64,000 nt of DNA from Anaspis maculata (GCA_949128115.1 OX421965.1:5385253-5449252); one strand, 5' to 3'; numbered from the stretch's first letter, positions 34,492 to 46,264 are shown. Notes: a model not told the origin generated them from the sequence alone. Numbers and translations: made by a program.

Positions 34492-35614
34492 TTTAGTGGA
34501 GTCGGCACGTTCGGAAAAAGTCCTGTTCGCTGCATTTTTGAGTAATGCAATGCCCTTTGGCACACATGTCTTTGGAACCTATCTGAACAATTCTGTCCAT
34601 CGCCGCAAGCAAAATTTCAGTTCAGATCCTGTATACAGGGTGAAGAAGGAAAACAATTTGAAAAAATTGCATCTTTTGAACGGACAAAGGTAGAATATTG
34701 CAGGGCATGTCATATGATGCGCAATTTGATGGTTGTTGAGGTACATCAAACCATTTTAAAACATTAATTACCGTTTTTGAGATATTCTATAAAAACTGAG
34801 ACCTGTCAAAAAAAACATTATCGTCATTTTATCGCTAATTTTTGAAGATATCAGAATGAAATTTGGTATTTACCTTACAAAAGACGTTATAAATGGATAA
34901 CAGCTGCAGTTATTTTCTAGGCCTACTATTTTCCTGAATAAGACAGTCAACTTTTTTGGAGGGGAGCCGCCATCTGGTTTTGTGAATATCAAGCTGATGA
35001 CCAAAAAAATGAATGATAGTCATTGGGCTAGTATCGTGCCATTACTCTATCATGTGAAAGATCACCTTGGATGGACCATCATACCATTTTTGCTGAAAAA
35101 AAGATGATGCACGGATTTTATCGGATTCCTCAGAACTAGAGGATCTTCTGCTAGCCATCGAGCCACTGCAAGTAATTGAACACCGCGATTATGACCCTTG
35201 ATCATTCTTTAGGTTGTCTAGCAAGATTCATAGCCATAAGTTTAGCGGTTCGGTTTTAGCAGCTATTTAAATAAAATAGTGTCGATTTTTCATGAAAAAA
35301 ACAGAAAATCACGAGGTCTCTGGGTCATTTCTTAGGTCATTGGAAAGAGATCCTCCATGGAATTTTGATAAATTTATGCTGAATTATTAGAAAAAAGTGC
35401 ATTCTTCAGTATAGGTTTTAAAAAACTGGCACAGGATGTACTCATGTGATGTAGGAAGAACATGAAAGACTATCTTGCAGTAGGTAGAGAGCGAACAAAT
35501 TGTGTGGTAGGGCAACACTAATAATGGATAGAACCTTATAAATTTTGATGCCGCAATGTATTTTAGAATAATTTCTATTCAGACTCCTTCTTCAACTTTG
35601 GGAAATGTTGGCAT
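34492..35614 (-). repeat. 1.1-kb dispersed repeat, copy B
   Basis: This is the reverse complement of 1-1128, including the TGCCAACATTTCCCAAAGTT start at 35614-35595. With copy C at 35783-36693 it forms an inverted pair separated by about 170 bp. Confidence 0.9.
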
Positions 35615-35782
35615 GATGGCGATCTATGCAGATGACATCACAGGGTGATAAGAAATTGAACAATTTCATCCCATCATCTAAATAGGCTGAAGGCATGATA
35701 ATCGCCAAAAAGATCCATAATTTAACGCTTCAACAAGACAAAAGAAACCGTTTTGAACAATTTTCAGCCGTTTCTTCAAACC

Positions 35783-36693
35783 TATGCTATAGAATGCACT
35801 TTTTTCTAATAATTCAGCATAAATTTATCAACATTCCGTCGAGGATATATTTCCAATGACCTGAGAATTGACCCAGAGACCTCGTAATTTTCTGTTTTTT
35901 TCACGGAAAGGCAACACTACTTAATTCAAACATTTGCTAAAACCAAACCGCTGCACTTATGGCTATAAATCTTGGTGAGCAACCTGAGAAATGATCAGGG
36001 GTCATAATTGCGGTGTTAAATTACTTGCAATGGCTCGATGGCTGGAAGTAGGTCCTCTAGTTCTGAGAACCCGATAAAATAAGTGCGTCATGTTTATTTC
36101 AGCAAAAATGGTATGATGGTTCATCCAAGGTGATCTTCCACAATATAGAGTGATGGCATGATACTAGCCTGATGACCATCAGTCATTTTTTCGGTCATCA
36201 GCTTGATATTCACAAAACAAGATGGGCGGCTCCCCCCCAAAAAAGTTGACTGTCTTATTCAGGAAAATAGTAGGCCTAGAAAATAACTGCAGCTGTTATT
36301 CATTCATGACGTCTTTTATAAAGCAAATACCAAATTTCATTCCGATATCTTCAAAAATGAGCGATATAATGGAGATAATGTTTTTTTTGACAGATCTCAG
36401 TTTTTTTTAAATATCTCGAAAACGGTTAATAATGTATCAAAATGGTTTGGTGTACCTCAACAATCATCAAATTCCGCATCATTTGACATGCCCTGCAATA
36501 CTCTACCTTTGTCCGTTCAAAAGATGCATTTTTTTTAAATTGTTTTTCTTCTTCACCCTGTATACAGGATCTGAACTGAAATTTCGCTTGCGGCGATGGA
36601 CAAAATTGTTCAAACAGGTTCTAAGAACATGTGTGCCGAAAGACATTGCATTACTCAAAAATGCAGCGTATAATACTGTACCGACCCCACTAC
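35783..36693 (+). repeat. 1.1-kb dispersed repeat, copy C (5' shortened)
   Basis: It matches positions about 205-1128 of copy A in the same orientation, with more differences than copy B. It lacks the first about 200 bp. Confidence 0.85.
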
Positions 36694-37090
36694 TTGGCCG
36701 TTCTGGTCCCACCGTACAGCGACAGCACGGACAACAGCACCGAGAACTCTGACAACTCGACATCGGCTTCGCTTCTCCAGCAAAGGTCGAGGCCGGCTCT
36801 TCTGTCATTTGCCACTGGGGGCCGAGGGCTCTTCTTGTATTCGTACGGTAGGTTGCAGTGGTACATCCAGCGGCAATACGCGGCACACAACTGAGGTAAG
36901 TCGTTCCCGAAACTTAAAGTGAGCTCACAGTAGGTTAGGTTCGATACGCGCTCAGTTCAGGTGCAAGTCTCGGAGACTTTGGTACCCTGCAGCATTGCGG
37001 TGCGCCGGCAGGAGGGTCTGAGGACCATTCGGTGTTTCTTTCAGCACTACGCCGGATCTCGACTTGCTCCGGAGGCGTGGACGGTGTCGA
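36694..37090 (+). other. Possible host exon(s), unidentified
   Basis: This stretch is GC-rich, unlike its surroundings. A frame open to 36894 reads PPYSDSTDNSTENSDNS and RGLFLYSYGRLQWYIQRQYA; a second frame is also open and leads into a good donor (GAG/GTAAGT at 36896). A further open segment (about 36958-37090, starting VQVSETLVPCSIAV) lies between a CAGTTCAG acceptor and a GTGAGT donor. Two exons in the second frame would join in phase. I do not recognise a protein family, and both frames being open argues for caution. Confidence 0.3.
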
Positions 37091-37470
37091 AGTGAGTCTT
37101 GAAAGAGAACGGAACAAGCCTCTTTCAGGTGACGCAATTCCATCCGGCGCTACTCACCCCACTTACGAGCCACTCTTTTCGCAATTAATAGTGTATCAAT
37201 CTCAACGCCTTCAAGTAAATTACACCAGGAGTAATTGCATTGAGTTTCATTCCTTTTTCCAATTCTTTCTAACTTCACATCGATGACAAGTGACATTGAC
37301 AGGTGCTGGTTTCCGCTTCGCTGACGTGGGGACTTTTGGTCTATTCAAGGATTGGTAAGACTGGGAAACGTTTCAAAAGAAAACGGTAATCAGAGGGAGC
37401 CGCGATACTCCAACATTGATTATTCTCGTCAAGGTTAGGTGGGATCACCAGAGCCGTGAGGTGGCTGCCA
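37091..37470. other. Intergenic
   Basis: Nothing recognised. Confidence 0.3.
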
Positions 37471-37602
37471 GAATTCAGGCTATCGGGATTTAGGCTGTCG
37501 AAATCTCGTATACTTGTCTGGATTTCCGACTTGTCTGGATTTTAAGGTGTCGGGCTTTAGTCCGTCGAGATTTTGTAATATCCGGATTCAGACTGTCGGG
37601 AC
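37471..37602. repeat. Degenerate minisatellite
   Basis: Loose tandem copies of a 17-25-bp unit built on TCGGGATTTAGGCTGTCG / TGTCTGGATTTC. Neighbouring units differ at several places, so it is old. Confidence 0.6.
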
Positions 37603-38782
37603 CGTGACCGGCACCCAGTTGGGCTGCACTTTGTTCCGCCCCTGCTTCATTTATTTATTCGGTTTCTTTGTTGACGGGTGATGTATGCAACCAACAATGC
37701 ATCCTCGCATTCCTTCTTTTCCTATGCCTAACCTCCATTAGACCCAAGGCGTTTGACAGAAAAGAACGCCCCCAGCGCCATAGTTCCACGCTTCGCCCGT
37801 CTTTCTGTTTCCGGCGAGGAGAACAAGCAAGAAAGATGGTGGTTGAAGTAAAAAGCGTTTGTTGAGGGTTGGTTAGAAACAGCCTCATTTTTTCCTGTTG
37901 GTGTTCGTACGCCGTTTCGCCGGGAACGATCGCGTCGTTGAGTCAGTCATCCGTGGCCAATACGCATCACCCAGCACCCCGCAATTCATCATCATTCAGC
38001 GGAGCCTTGACCGCTCCGGAGATGTTCGCATCGCCGTCTCCAGCCCCCGTGGAAACCTCAGGCTGCATCGCTCCGAACGGCCTCATGTGAGTACCGCCTT
38101 GCCCGTTTTCCATTTGTTTCCGCCTTTGTCCCGTGCAGTGCTCGTCAACTTCGACATGCTGCAACAGTTCAGCAGTCCCTAACATTCCGCCGCTCAAAAA
38201 AACAATGTTTTTGTAAGAATTCTTGAAAACCAGCATACCTACTGAATTCAGAGTGAGCATGAATGCAAGAAGGGCTTCAGATGCATATTTTTGCTGCCGA
38301 TCCAAACAATCTCTAAGCGCTAACTGCATCCTGTTTCCGCATCGACGAGCTGCTACCTCATCATTTTTCGACGAGTCACTGATACGAATTCTGCAAAATC
38401 CAACCCTGCGATGTACCAATAACGAACGATGCCGCTCCGTCTTTTGCCATACCGCCATACTATCAACAATCCGCGATAATTACTACTCGCCTTGCGTATA
38501 CCCCCATAAAAACAATTAAAACTGTAAACTCGGCACTGGGCAAACAAGCCGAAGCGCTTTCTCCCGCCCGCCTTCTTTGTCGCAAGATTGATGGCTGTAA
38601 TAAGGGCAACCCTTAATTGCTGAAGCGCTGATGCCGACCGACCGTCTTTCTTAATAAGAGTAGTAAATGTCTGAGGTCCGTCTGTGCTCTTTGCTCATCA
38701 TGTTACTAATGAAACTCTTTCTCTCGGTGTTGCAAATTCTCCGTGGAACAACCATCATTGAAAAAATCTGCAGGAGCCGAGG
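37603..38782 (+). other. Possible host exon in unassigned stretch
   Basis: Around 37869-38090 a GC-rich frame reads SLSQSSVANTHHPAPRN and PSPAPVETSGCIAPNG and ends at CAT/GTGAGT, a good donor. It looks like a low-complexity Ser/Pro/Ala-rich exon, but the overlapping frame (37898-38182) is also open. The rest of the interval shows nothing. Confidence 0.25.
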
Positions 38783-39005
38783 TTTTTGACCACTTTGAAT
38801 CGAATGACGTTGGCAGAGATTTTCCAGGCCTTCTAGATTTCGAGTTATGATAGTCAACTTTTTTTTCACTTATAGACGCCATATTGGATTTTTGCACAAT
38901 AAGATAGACAAAAAAAATTAGCTTTCCGAATCAGTAACCAACATGTCTTTTTTATCACATTTTTAGAGTCAAATTTCGAAATTTTCGTAAATTATTGGTA
39001 AAATC

Positions 39006-40485
39006 CATGGACAAGGACAAAAGTAGAAGAAGGAAGAACCACTGCGCATCCATTTCAGCCGATATCGCATGGGGTCCGCCATTTTTAGGTCATAACGGCT
39101 TTCCCAAGGCGGCAATTCAAATGGGGAGAGTACGCGCGAGTCAAAACTATAGACAGACGTCAAAACAGATGACAGTCATGAGACGATTTGTAGGCTATAC
39201 TTTGTAAATGAAACAAATAACTCAAGAATTTCTGCTCACGGCCTTGACTAATCCTCATACTCATAGTCAATACTTCGCTCGATCTCCGACTTCGCATGTC
39301 TCAAGTCCTTGGGACAATTATGACAATTGTTGCCTTAGTCGGATTGTGCTTAAATCGGAGACCGACTGCGAGTATGGGACATAGGCGTATGGGCATAAGG
39401 CCCACGATATGTGCTTAATTTGAGCTACAGAATAAAATTTCAAGAAAAATATTCAATGTTTTACTTGTGATAAAATAATACAAGTTTGGAAAGTGTTCGT
39501 TGAACATCACACTGAATCAGCTCTTCGTTGTACGTTTTGGCTAGATTGTGCACCTAATCTTATTTTCAAATAGCATCTTACAGCACTTTCCATTAAGATA
39601 AAATTGTGTGTTCCAAAATATCATTGTCCGAAACGAGGTTCTGAATCGGGTCCTGGGAGTCTGGAGAAAATTTTGTTCACATTACTTCGAAATGCCTCAA
39701 ACAAATCAGCAGCACTGAGCCTTTCTCATAAGACGTTTCCAAGTTATTCCTTCATCATTCCAATTGCCTTGAGCCACAATCGAAACCCATCACCCCGTGG
39801 AAAACGAAAAACAAAACTTAGTTACCGGAGTGAATTTGATTATTTAAATTCAGTGTTACGTATGGAAGGATATCTTCTCATCTCTGGGTTCATCAATCGC
39901 TTGATATTTTTGCAAATTTCGATAGGTATAACAAGACATCCTGTATTGATGCATTTGCTGAGTTCGATCAGGTTTGATCAAACTTATTACACAGGGAAAA
40001 TCGCCAAACGAACACTTCACACAGAGGCCTCGATATCTGTTTCACAGCTTCTAAGTGGCGATTGAACTGCGGACCCCATTCTCCATACTTCCATAGCGGC
40101 TTTCTTGCTTCACTTTCTTAACAAAAAGTCATCAAGTACAATGCACTCGACAATGCATTAATAATGCAATGCATCCCAGGAATATAAATAATATCCGGTC
40201 ATAAAGTAGAATTCATGGAAACGAACATTGAATAACACTCTACATTCAATTCTATCGTTATGTTTCACACAAAACCAAATATCGGCGCCGAGGAAAGTTC
40301 GATCACAACAAATCAATCTAACCTAAAACTTCGTAGCTGTCATCGAGTACACTGTCAGTACTGTCACCCACCTGTCATAATTAAAATTGCCGCTAGGAAA
40401 AACCGTTATGTAATCAAAATGGCCGGCCTACAAATTACATAGCCGCGCAGGTATCTTGCCTCTTCTACTTTTGTCCTTGTCTATG
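39006..40485 (-). mobile_element. 1.48-kb element with 8-bp target duplication, copy 2
   Basis: The inverted ends (C)ATGGACAAGGACAAAAGTAG are flanked by GTAAAATC (38998-39005, 40486-40493). It is nearly the reverse complement of 25363-26810, with an extra block of about 30 bp near 39320-39350. It carries no transposase. Confidence 0.9.
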
Positions 40486-40493
40486 GTAAAATC

Positions 40494-40825
40494 GGGCATG
40501 CTTTGAAAAACAATTGAAATATTATCAATAGCAACCACAGAAAAATGACAGATTGTATGCAATTGACTCATCTAACTTCTTATTTCTGTTTTGTGTTTGT
40601 CAACATGTTCACCGATTAAGAAAAGCTACATAGGTTAGAGGTAGATACAATGTTTACATTCGCAGCAATAGAAATTCTGTTTTGGAGTCTCAAAATTACG
40701 CAAATTTGCACCCAGAAAGACAGCAAGACCACGGAGCCATGTTTGCTGAAATTGCAAGTAATTTGGCTTTTGCTGGTGGATTTAGAATGGCACGAGGGCC
40801 GCAAATCTAGAACGAAATGTGGCAC
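40494..40825 (+). repeat. Inner left arm with inverted transposase 5' end
   Basis: It mirrors the right side, including sequence that encodes the transposase start (NVYIR..NRNSVLESQNYANL in a plus frame from about 40650). The helix-turn-helix coding region is therefore present twice, in opposite directions. Confidence 0.75.
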
Positions 40826-40984
40826 TTGTTTTGAATAAAGTCCGTTTTAACCAAAACGTATGAACAGATTTTATTGCCAATTTTTGTCATTGAAAATATT
40901 GCTCACAATTTATTGGTTCAACAATAACGGGATCGATACCTAGGTGCTTATAACAAATTCATAAAAACTATTAATAACATTAGA

Positions 40985-42031
40985 TAACCTTATAAAACTA
41001 TTTTATGCGCTCAAAGTGCGCGCCGTTATTTCTGATGCAAAGATTAGTTCGCAAATCCATTTCATTAACTGCTTTTTGGACGGTCCTCCTTGGAATTTGA
41101 AGGCATTTTAGATTTTTTGACGAAGATGATCCACATTTTCGGTTGGGGTTGCATAGGCAACTTCCTTCACATAGCTCCACCAAAAATAATCTAACGGCGT
41201 CAAGCATGGTGATCTTGGAGGCCAACGAACAGGACCAAATGTTCCAAGCCATGAATTTGTAAAGCGTGTATCTAGATAGTCCCGTACAATGCGGGCGTTG
41301 TGAGGACCAGCTCCATCGTGCTGATACCATCAAGGTTTTGAACCGTTTGTAATGGCAATTCGTCAAGCATATTTTCCAAATTTGTTTCTAAAAAGTTCAA
41401 ATATCCAGCTCCATTCAAATGCCCTTCAATGAAAAATGGGCCCAGAACCGCATGATTCAACAGACCGGCCCATACATTCAAGGAATACCGAACTTGCGGC
41501 CTAGTTTCTCTTGAAAGATGGGGGTTCTCCGTCGCATAGTGGTGGAGATTTCTTCTATTAAACATCCCTGAGTTGGTGAATAAAGACTCGTCAGTCCACA
41601 GTATTCTTCTGGAGAAATATTGATCTTGTCCCAGTTTTTGACGGAACCAATTACAAAACTCCACTCTTCTGTCATAATCACCAGGATGGAGGGTTTGGAC
41701 GGGTTGAAACTTATAATCACAGTACTTGTTTTTTTTTTTATAATTTTTTTCACAGTAGAATCGTGAATACCGCATCCTTCAGCAACTCTTCGACTGGAAG
41801 TTTCTGGGTTTATTGCTAATTGAGCCAAGACATTTACGTCATTAACTCTATCTCGTTCTCGATGCGGTCCTCGTGCCATTCTAAACCCGCTAGCAAAAGC
41901 CAAATTCCTTGCAATTCTAGAAAATATGGTCCGGTGGGGTTGCAATCTTTCTGGATACAAATTAGCGTAATTTTGAGAGGCCAAAGCCGAATTTCTATTA
42001 TTGCGGATGTAAACATTGTACACGTCTTGCA
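40985..42031 (-). pseudogene. Tc1/mariner-type DDE transposase, frameshifted
   Basis: The N-terminal helix-turn-helix region (VYIRNNRNSALASQNYANLY, then ETSSRRVAEGCGIHDSTVKK) is of the kind found in insect IS630/Tc1-mariner proteins annotated with DUF4817 and DDE_3. After a frameshift in the A-rich run near 41735 the catalytic domain follows: TDES (first Asp), NVWAGLLNHAVLGPFF, then after another shift near 41330 HDGAGPHNARIV (second Asp) and WPPRSPCLTPLDYFWW. The last motif normally reads SPDL; here Cys replaces the third catalytic Asp. A TAA follows near 41110. The protein would bind the ends and cut the DNA; this copy cannot. Confidence 0.85.
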
Positions 42032-42041
42032 TTTCTTCATC

Positions 42042-43247
42042 ATGAGATGAATTCCTCATGAATTTGTCATGAGATTGTTCACATCAGTAGTGGTTCCGAC
42101 GTTCACTTATGGGGCAGGGCTGTGGGCTTTGAGGTACTTGGAACAAACAGAAAGGTTTCAAAATGATTTCTTCAAAAAAGTTCTCTACTTACAACGATCA
42201 ACACCAGGATTTATGTAATCAGGTCAGAGACAAAAACACCTAAGGCCGGCTGTTACATGGTAAAACTTGCACTGCGTTATTTGATAAAAGTAAGGGGACA
42301 GAGTGAGTCGCGTTACACATCAAAAGCTCTCAAGCGATTAGTGGAATTAGACGCATGTAGCACTAATTATGACAAGACTAACTGGTACAGCGTTCTTGAA
42401 GATTTTCTCCTGAAGAATCTGCACATAGACCTCGTCGACTTTGATCTGAATCGCGACAGCGTGAGGGGCCTTCTTGACGCGTATAATTCTGATAACAACA
42501 TGCAGGACTGGAATAGGGTCTTGTTGAACACATACTGTCCGTATTATGAGAATTACCACTCTGCCGATCCCTTTGTTGATTCGAGTGAGTACTACCTGAA
42601 CATTGACCTACCTTTGAAGATGAAAAGAGTTATCGCGCAGATCAGAACATCGAACAGACTGACTTTGACTATGTATTTGGATGCAGTTTCTTACTCGATA
42701 GGGGTGTCGGAATTGTGCTCACTGTGTAATCTGCAGCGCGCGGAGGATGTTAATCATATTTTGTTCGAGTGCCCGCTCTATTCGGCATATCGGGGTGGGT
42801 TTCAGTGCACAGGGGATGTTTCCGAGAATTTGAATAGTTTAACGTTGAGAGAAGCTAGGGAAATCTCTAGGTAGGTATATGGCAGGTGCCATGAAGATGA
42901 GATCCTTTGCCAGGAACGAGTAGGTCTTTTAATACGTTGCTCCTCATTCATCAGTGATATCTAGATACCTAATTTTTCGCATTAAGATGTTTTACTTGTA
43001 AGATTCATTCGTAATTCGTCATTCGTCATTCGTAAGATTTGTACCTGTGCTTGTTGGAGTTATTATGATCATTATTTTTGCCTTTTGACGTTCCTCTTTT
43101 GTTGCAACTGGCACTGTTGGTATTTTTTAATTGTTTTATTTTGTACTTGTATGTGATGTACCTATTTATATTTATGCCATACTCCTGCCACAAATTTCAT
43201 TATGTAAATTTTAAAGGCAATAAAGCGAATTTGAATTTGAATTTGCC
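42042..43247 (+). mobile_element. 5'-truncated LINE with target duplication
   Basis: It is flanked by TTTCTTCATC (42032-42041 and 43248-43257). It carries the end of an ORF2 and a 3' UTR ending in AATAAAG and a short TGAATT tandem, a common LINE tail. It lies in the right arm of the Tc1/mariner-type transposon; the left arm shows the site without it. Confidence 0.85.
42060..42874 (+). pseudogene. LINE ORF2 C-terminal fragment
   Basis: Before 42257 a decayed stretch reads VVPTFTYGAGLWALRYLEQ, the usual post-RT region, broken by a TAA near 42219. From 42257 a 205-codon open frame continues to 42874 with LALRYLIKVRGQSESRY, a long helical part and the end motif LCNLQRAEDVNHILFECPLY (Cys/His knuckle typical of LINE ORF2 C-termini). 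It has no reverse transcriptase core. It differs in sequence from the I-like LINE at 10-16 kb, so it is a second LINE family. Confidence 0.8.
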
Positions 43248-43598
43248 TTTCTTCATCGGTGAACATGTCAACAAGCACAAAACACGATTAAGAAGTTGGA
43301 AACATCAACTGCACACAATCTTGTCACTTTGTGGTTGCTATTGATAATATTTCAATTATTTTTCAGTTTTTCAAAGCATTCCCGATTTTATCAATAATCT
43401 ACGCAAATTTCGAAATTTGATGCTAAAAATGTAATAAAGAGTTGGTCACTAATTCAGAGAGCAAATTTTTTTCTCTATCTATTAGTGCAAAAATCCAATA
43501 TGGCGGCCATAAGAAAAAAATAATCGATTATCATGGCTTGAAATCTAGAAGGCCTGGAAAATTTCTGTCGACGTCATTCGACTCGGAGTGGTCAAAAA

Positions 43599-43960
43599 TA
43601 TAAAACTACCAAATTTGATTGAAATGTCTTGAATCGTTTGGAAGATGAAAATTAATTTCTGGAATCACAATTTCCAGTTTTTTCGTGATAAATCGAGAAC
43701 CAATCAAAAGATTTGAAGTTTCTTTTCAGATTCTTGATCAACCTGAAAATGCGCAGCTTTTCTCCAATTCAACCGACATCGTATCTCCCACCGTTTCCAA
43801 GATACCAATGGTGAGCATCGAAATTTTCACCACCCTGTAAACCTCATTGGATTTTTATGGTTGTAGAAAGCTTTGAAACTAACTCTCTTACCTCGGGTTC
43901 CAATAATATTGGTTCCCATACTGGGTCAAATAGGCACACAAAAAAGGCTCTGCAGTGCAA
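43599..43960. other. Intergenic
   Basis: No gene seen; contains a CACCACCCTGTAAACC scrap near 43830-43845. Confidence 0.35.
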
Positions 43961-43964
43961 CAAG

Positions 43965-44185
43965 GCATACGCTGGTTTACTTGAGCTTTTCATTTGTTGA
44001 GTGTTCCATGAGTTTTGAAAAAGGTAATTTCTTATTCAATTAAGAACTGGACAAAGGCACACGTCGCGTCGCAGAGAATACCATCAAATCATTTGGAGGT
44101 GGATAAATGTATTATAGTCTTGGTTCACTTACTTGTGCAACAGTATTTTCTATTTTGGATTGTCTTCTGCTCGAAAATTTCCAAA
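43965..44185 (+). repeat. Dispersed repeat, copy 1 of 2
   Basis: It matches 58937-59172 in the same orientation (shared: GAGCTTTTCATTTGTT, GGCACACGTCGCGTCG, ACTTGTGCAACAGTATTTTC, GGATTGTCTTCTGCT). The 44-kb copy runs on into a reverse transcriptase scrap, so the repeat is probably LINE-derived. Confidence 0.8.
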
Positions 44186-44372
44186 GATTTGGCTTCTCCG
44201 ATTCTCTGGTGCAACTGGTGGGGTCTTATCTTAGTGGCAGACAGCAATTTGTTCAACATAATAGCTATAGATCTGCCTGTTATTCACAGACGTCGGGAGT
44301 GCACCAGGGATCTGTCCTTGGTCCATTTTTCTTTGACATCTTTATTGACGATATTATCAAGGGTAAGCGTTT
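44107..44372 (+). pseudogene. LINE reverse transcriptase scrap
   Basis: The frame reads LLLENFQRFGFSDSLVQLVG, SYLSGRQQFV, then TSGVHQGSVLGPFFFDIFID and DI, the palm region that comes just before the catalytic YADD box in jockey/CR1-type LINEs. It breaks off before that box. The usual SGVPQGS has become SGVHQGS. This is a third LINE type in the window. Confidence 0.8.
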
Positions 44373-45268
44373 GGGCTCCCTTGTGACCGTTGTCTGTCCG
44401 CTGGGGCCAAAGGGTTTGGTGCCTTTGGTTTTGGGGGTCGTAGCTTGGCTCTGAGCCGGTAGGTTCTAAGTCCGAGGTACATGGTACAATGTCTTCCCTA
44501 GGAGATGACTAGAAGGGCTCGAGTTCACCAGGAATAATCGACACAGTTTTCGTAACACGAATTTGTTGTTATTAATCCTATTTCAGCAGGGCCTTTTGAT
44601 GGTCTCACATTTCTTATTTTCTTGACATTTGCCGGCTGCACGGGAGTGAGGTTTAATTTGGTGAAGTGCTTAGTGTAGTTGTTCAACTATATACAGAACT
44701 TTTTTCTATTTCATTTTTTACAAAGTTTTTCTGTTATTTTTACAGTTACCTTTCCACAATGTTCTATTCATTTATACTCGATTTGTATTGTTTACATTTG
44801 TTGTTAACTTTGCAGGCTCGGTCTAAAGATTTGGTGGTAAAATACGGGGAACTGTTTTAAGGTCCGGTGAGACGTGATACACCGCCGACGCCTAAGCAAG
44901 TTCCGTTTTCTTTAGCCAAAATGCTACTCTTTTTATATCATGATTTGTGTATCGAATATTGAAAAAAGTCAGGTTCGATAATGCTACGGTGCATTAGCCT
45001 CGCGTGTTTGAACGTTCTCGCCTTTTGACAAAATTGTGGTGTTCGGCCCGCGAGTTTTTCCTTGTGTTTTTTGGATAGCGTCCTGGATGATCCACTGAAG
45101 GGATAGATCGCCTTCCCATCATTCACGATCTACCGGAAAAACGGCCGAGTCCAATTTATTTTTCAAAACTTGCATGAATTCGTTATAAGCAGGCACATTA
45201 TTATCTTTATCTACTCCTATTAAATAACTCAGACATTAACTATGCGCTTCTGATTTATTTATGACATT
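44373..45268. other. Intergenic
   Basis: Nothing recognised. A 62-codon minus ORF (44938-45126) has no family resemblance. Confidence 0.3.
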
Positions 45269-45305
45269 CATAACCCACTGCCTAAGCCCCGCCCCGTGGA
45301 TTATG
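45269..45305. other. Hairpin CATAACCCAC/GTGGATTATG
   Basis: Inverted 10-bp arms around a C-rich loop. The same stem design (ATAATCCAC/GTGGATTAT) recurs at 46265-46331. Confidence 0.6.
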
Positions 45306-45474
45306 GGCTCATAACCCAATGGCTCCAACCAACCGCAAAGCGACAATTTCCGTAAATGTGAAATATCAAGGAGGCTTATGAGATAACTTGATTTTTAGTA
45401 AAATGTCAAATAAAATTCATCAGATACCTACCCTGTCACTGTGAATTTTTATTTTGCATCATTCAAGAACTAAA

Positions 45475-45597
45475 ATGAATTCCTACGAAAACACAGACTA
45501 CGAGCCCCCCGAAATCTTAGAAGCGGCAAGATCAGTAGCCCTGAATCCTCTGCCAGAAAAGTCCCGACACAAGTACGAAGTCATTTATGAACTGTGA
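45475..45597 (+). pseudogene. Crypton-like tyrosine recombinase, N-terminal scrap
   Basis: A 40-residue frame (ATG 45475, stop 45595-45597) reads EPPEILEAARSVALNPLPEK then SRHKYEVIYEL. This is the start of the DNA-binding N-terminal domain in Crypton/KIAA1958-like tyrosine recombinases, where PEKS..RYE..Y is the hallmark. The core and the catalytic Arg-His-Arg-Tyr domain are absent. The same domain occurs on the minus strand at 46600-46850. Confidence 0.6.
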
Positions 45598-46264
45598 CTT
45601 CTCCTTATGAACTATTAGGCAATCACTCCATTGCATAACAAACTGAAAGAATCATGATCAGATTGTTTATGTCTTGACCTCGTTTTTGTTCATTTACCTT
45701 CCTGCATAGGCATTCCAGAAATTATTAGATACATTTTAACCTCACTTTTGGCTGCAGACTGCATGCACCTGTGAGCGTGTGTTCCGTTCCAGTCCCGAAT
45801 CCAGGGGTATGGTCTGAAAATGGGCTCATTTTATAAATGCATAAAATCAGTTTCCAGTATGATTTACCTCAGTGTCGATGGAGTATCAGAACCTAGTTGG
45901 CCGTGACTAGCTGCTTGTTTGAGTTCTTGCTTTTTTTTGTTCTGCAATGACATCCGAATAACACAATAACACTGACACTGTTGATATTTCAACACTGCCC
46001 TTGGCTGGCTTCTTTGGCGGGTTGTCGTTCACCATACATCCACCACCGCGGTGCGTGCTGCACACTTATGCAGCCGCAGTGGCAAAATCACTAGGTACTT
46101 GTCTGTCAGGTAGTCAATAGTCATTCATTCAGTGTCCTGCCGCGTCTCAATCATTGAACAGTTTACATAATAGAAATCTCATAATTAGACAAAATAATAA
46201 TCGCTCATTCAACAAATTTATTGTTATTCTTGAACTGTCGTAGATAAAGCATAGTATTCTACTT
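45598..46264. other. Spacer between the two recombinase scraps
   Basis: No gene seen. It lies between the facing Crypton-like fragments and may be the relic interior of an element. Confidence 0.35.

Larger units (their letters stand above)
38783..43598 (-). mobile_element. Tc1/mariner-type transposon with long inverted ends, twice interrupted
   Basis: The left arm (38783-39005 continuing at 40494-40825) and the right arm (43598-43257 continuing at 42041-41867) are reverse complements of each other: TTTTTGACCACT and GATTTTCCAGGCCTTCTAGA-like at the outside, TTGAAATATTATCAATAGCA in the middle, and the transposase N-terminal coding sequence on the inside. The left arm is broken by the element at 39006-40485, the right arm by a LINE at 42042-43247. 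Uninterrupted arms would be over 500 bp. Between them is a broken transposase gene. The outer target duplication is not clear. Confidence 0.75.
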
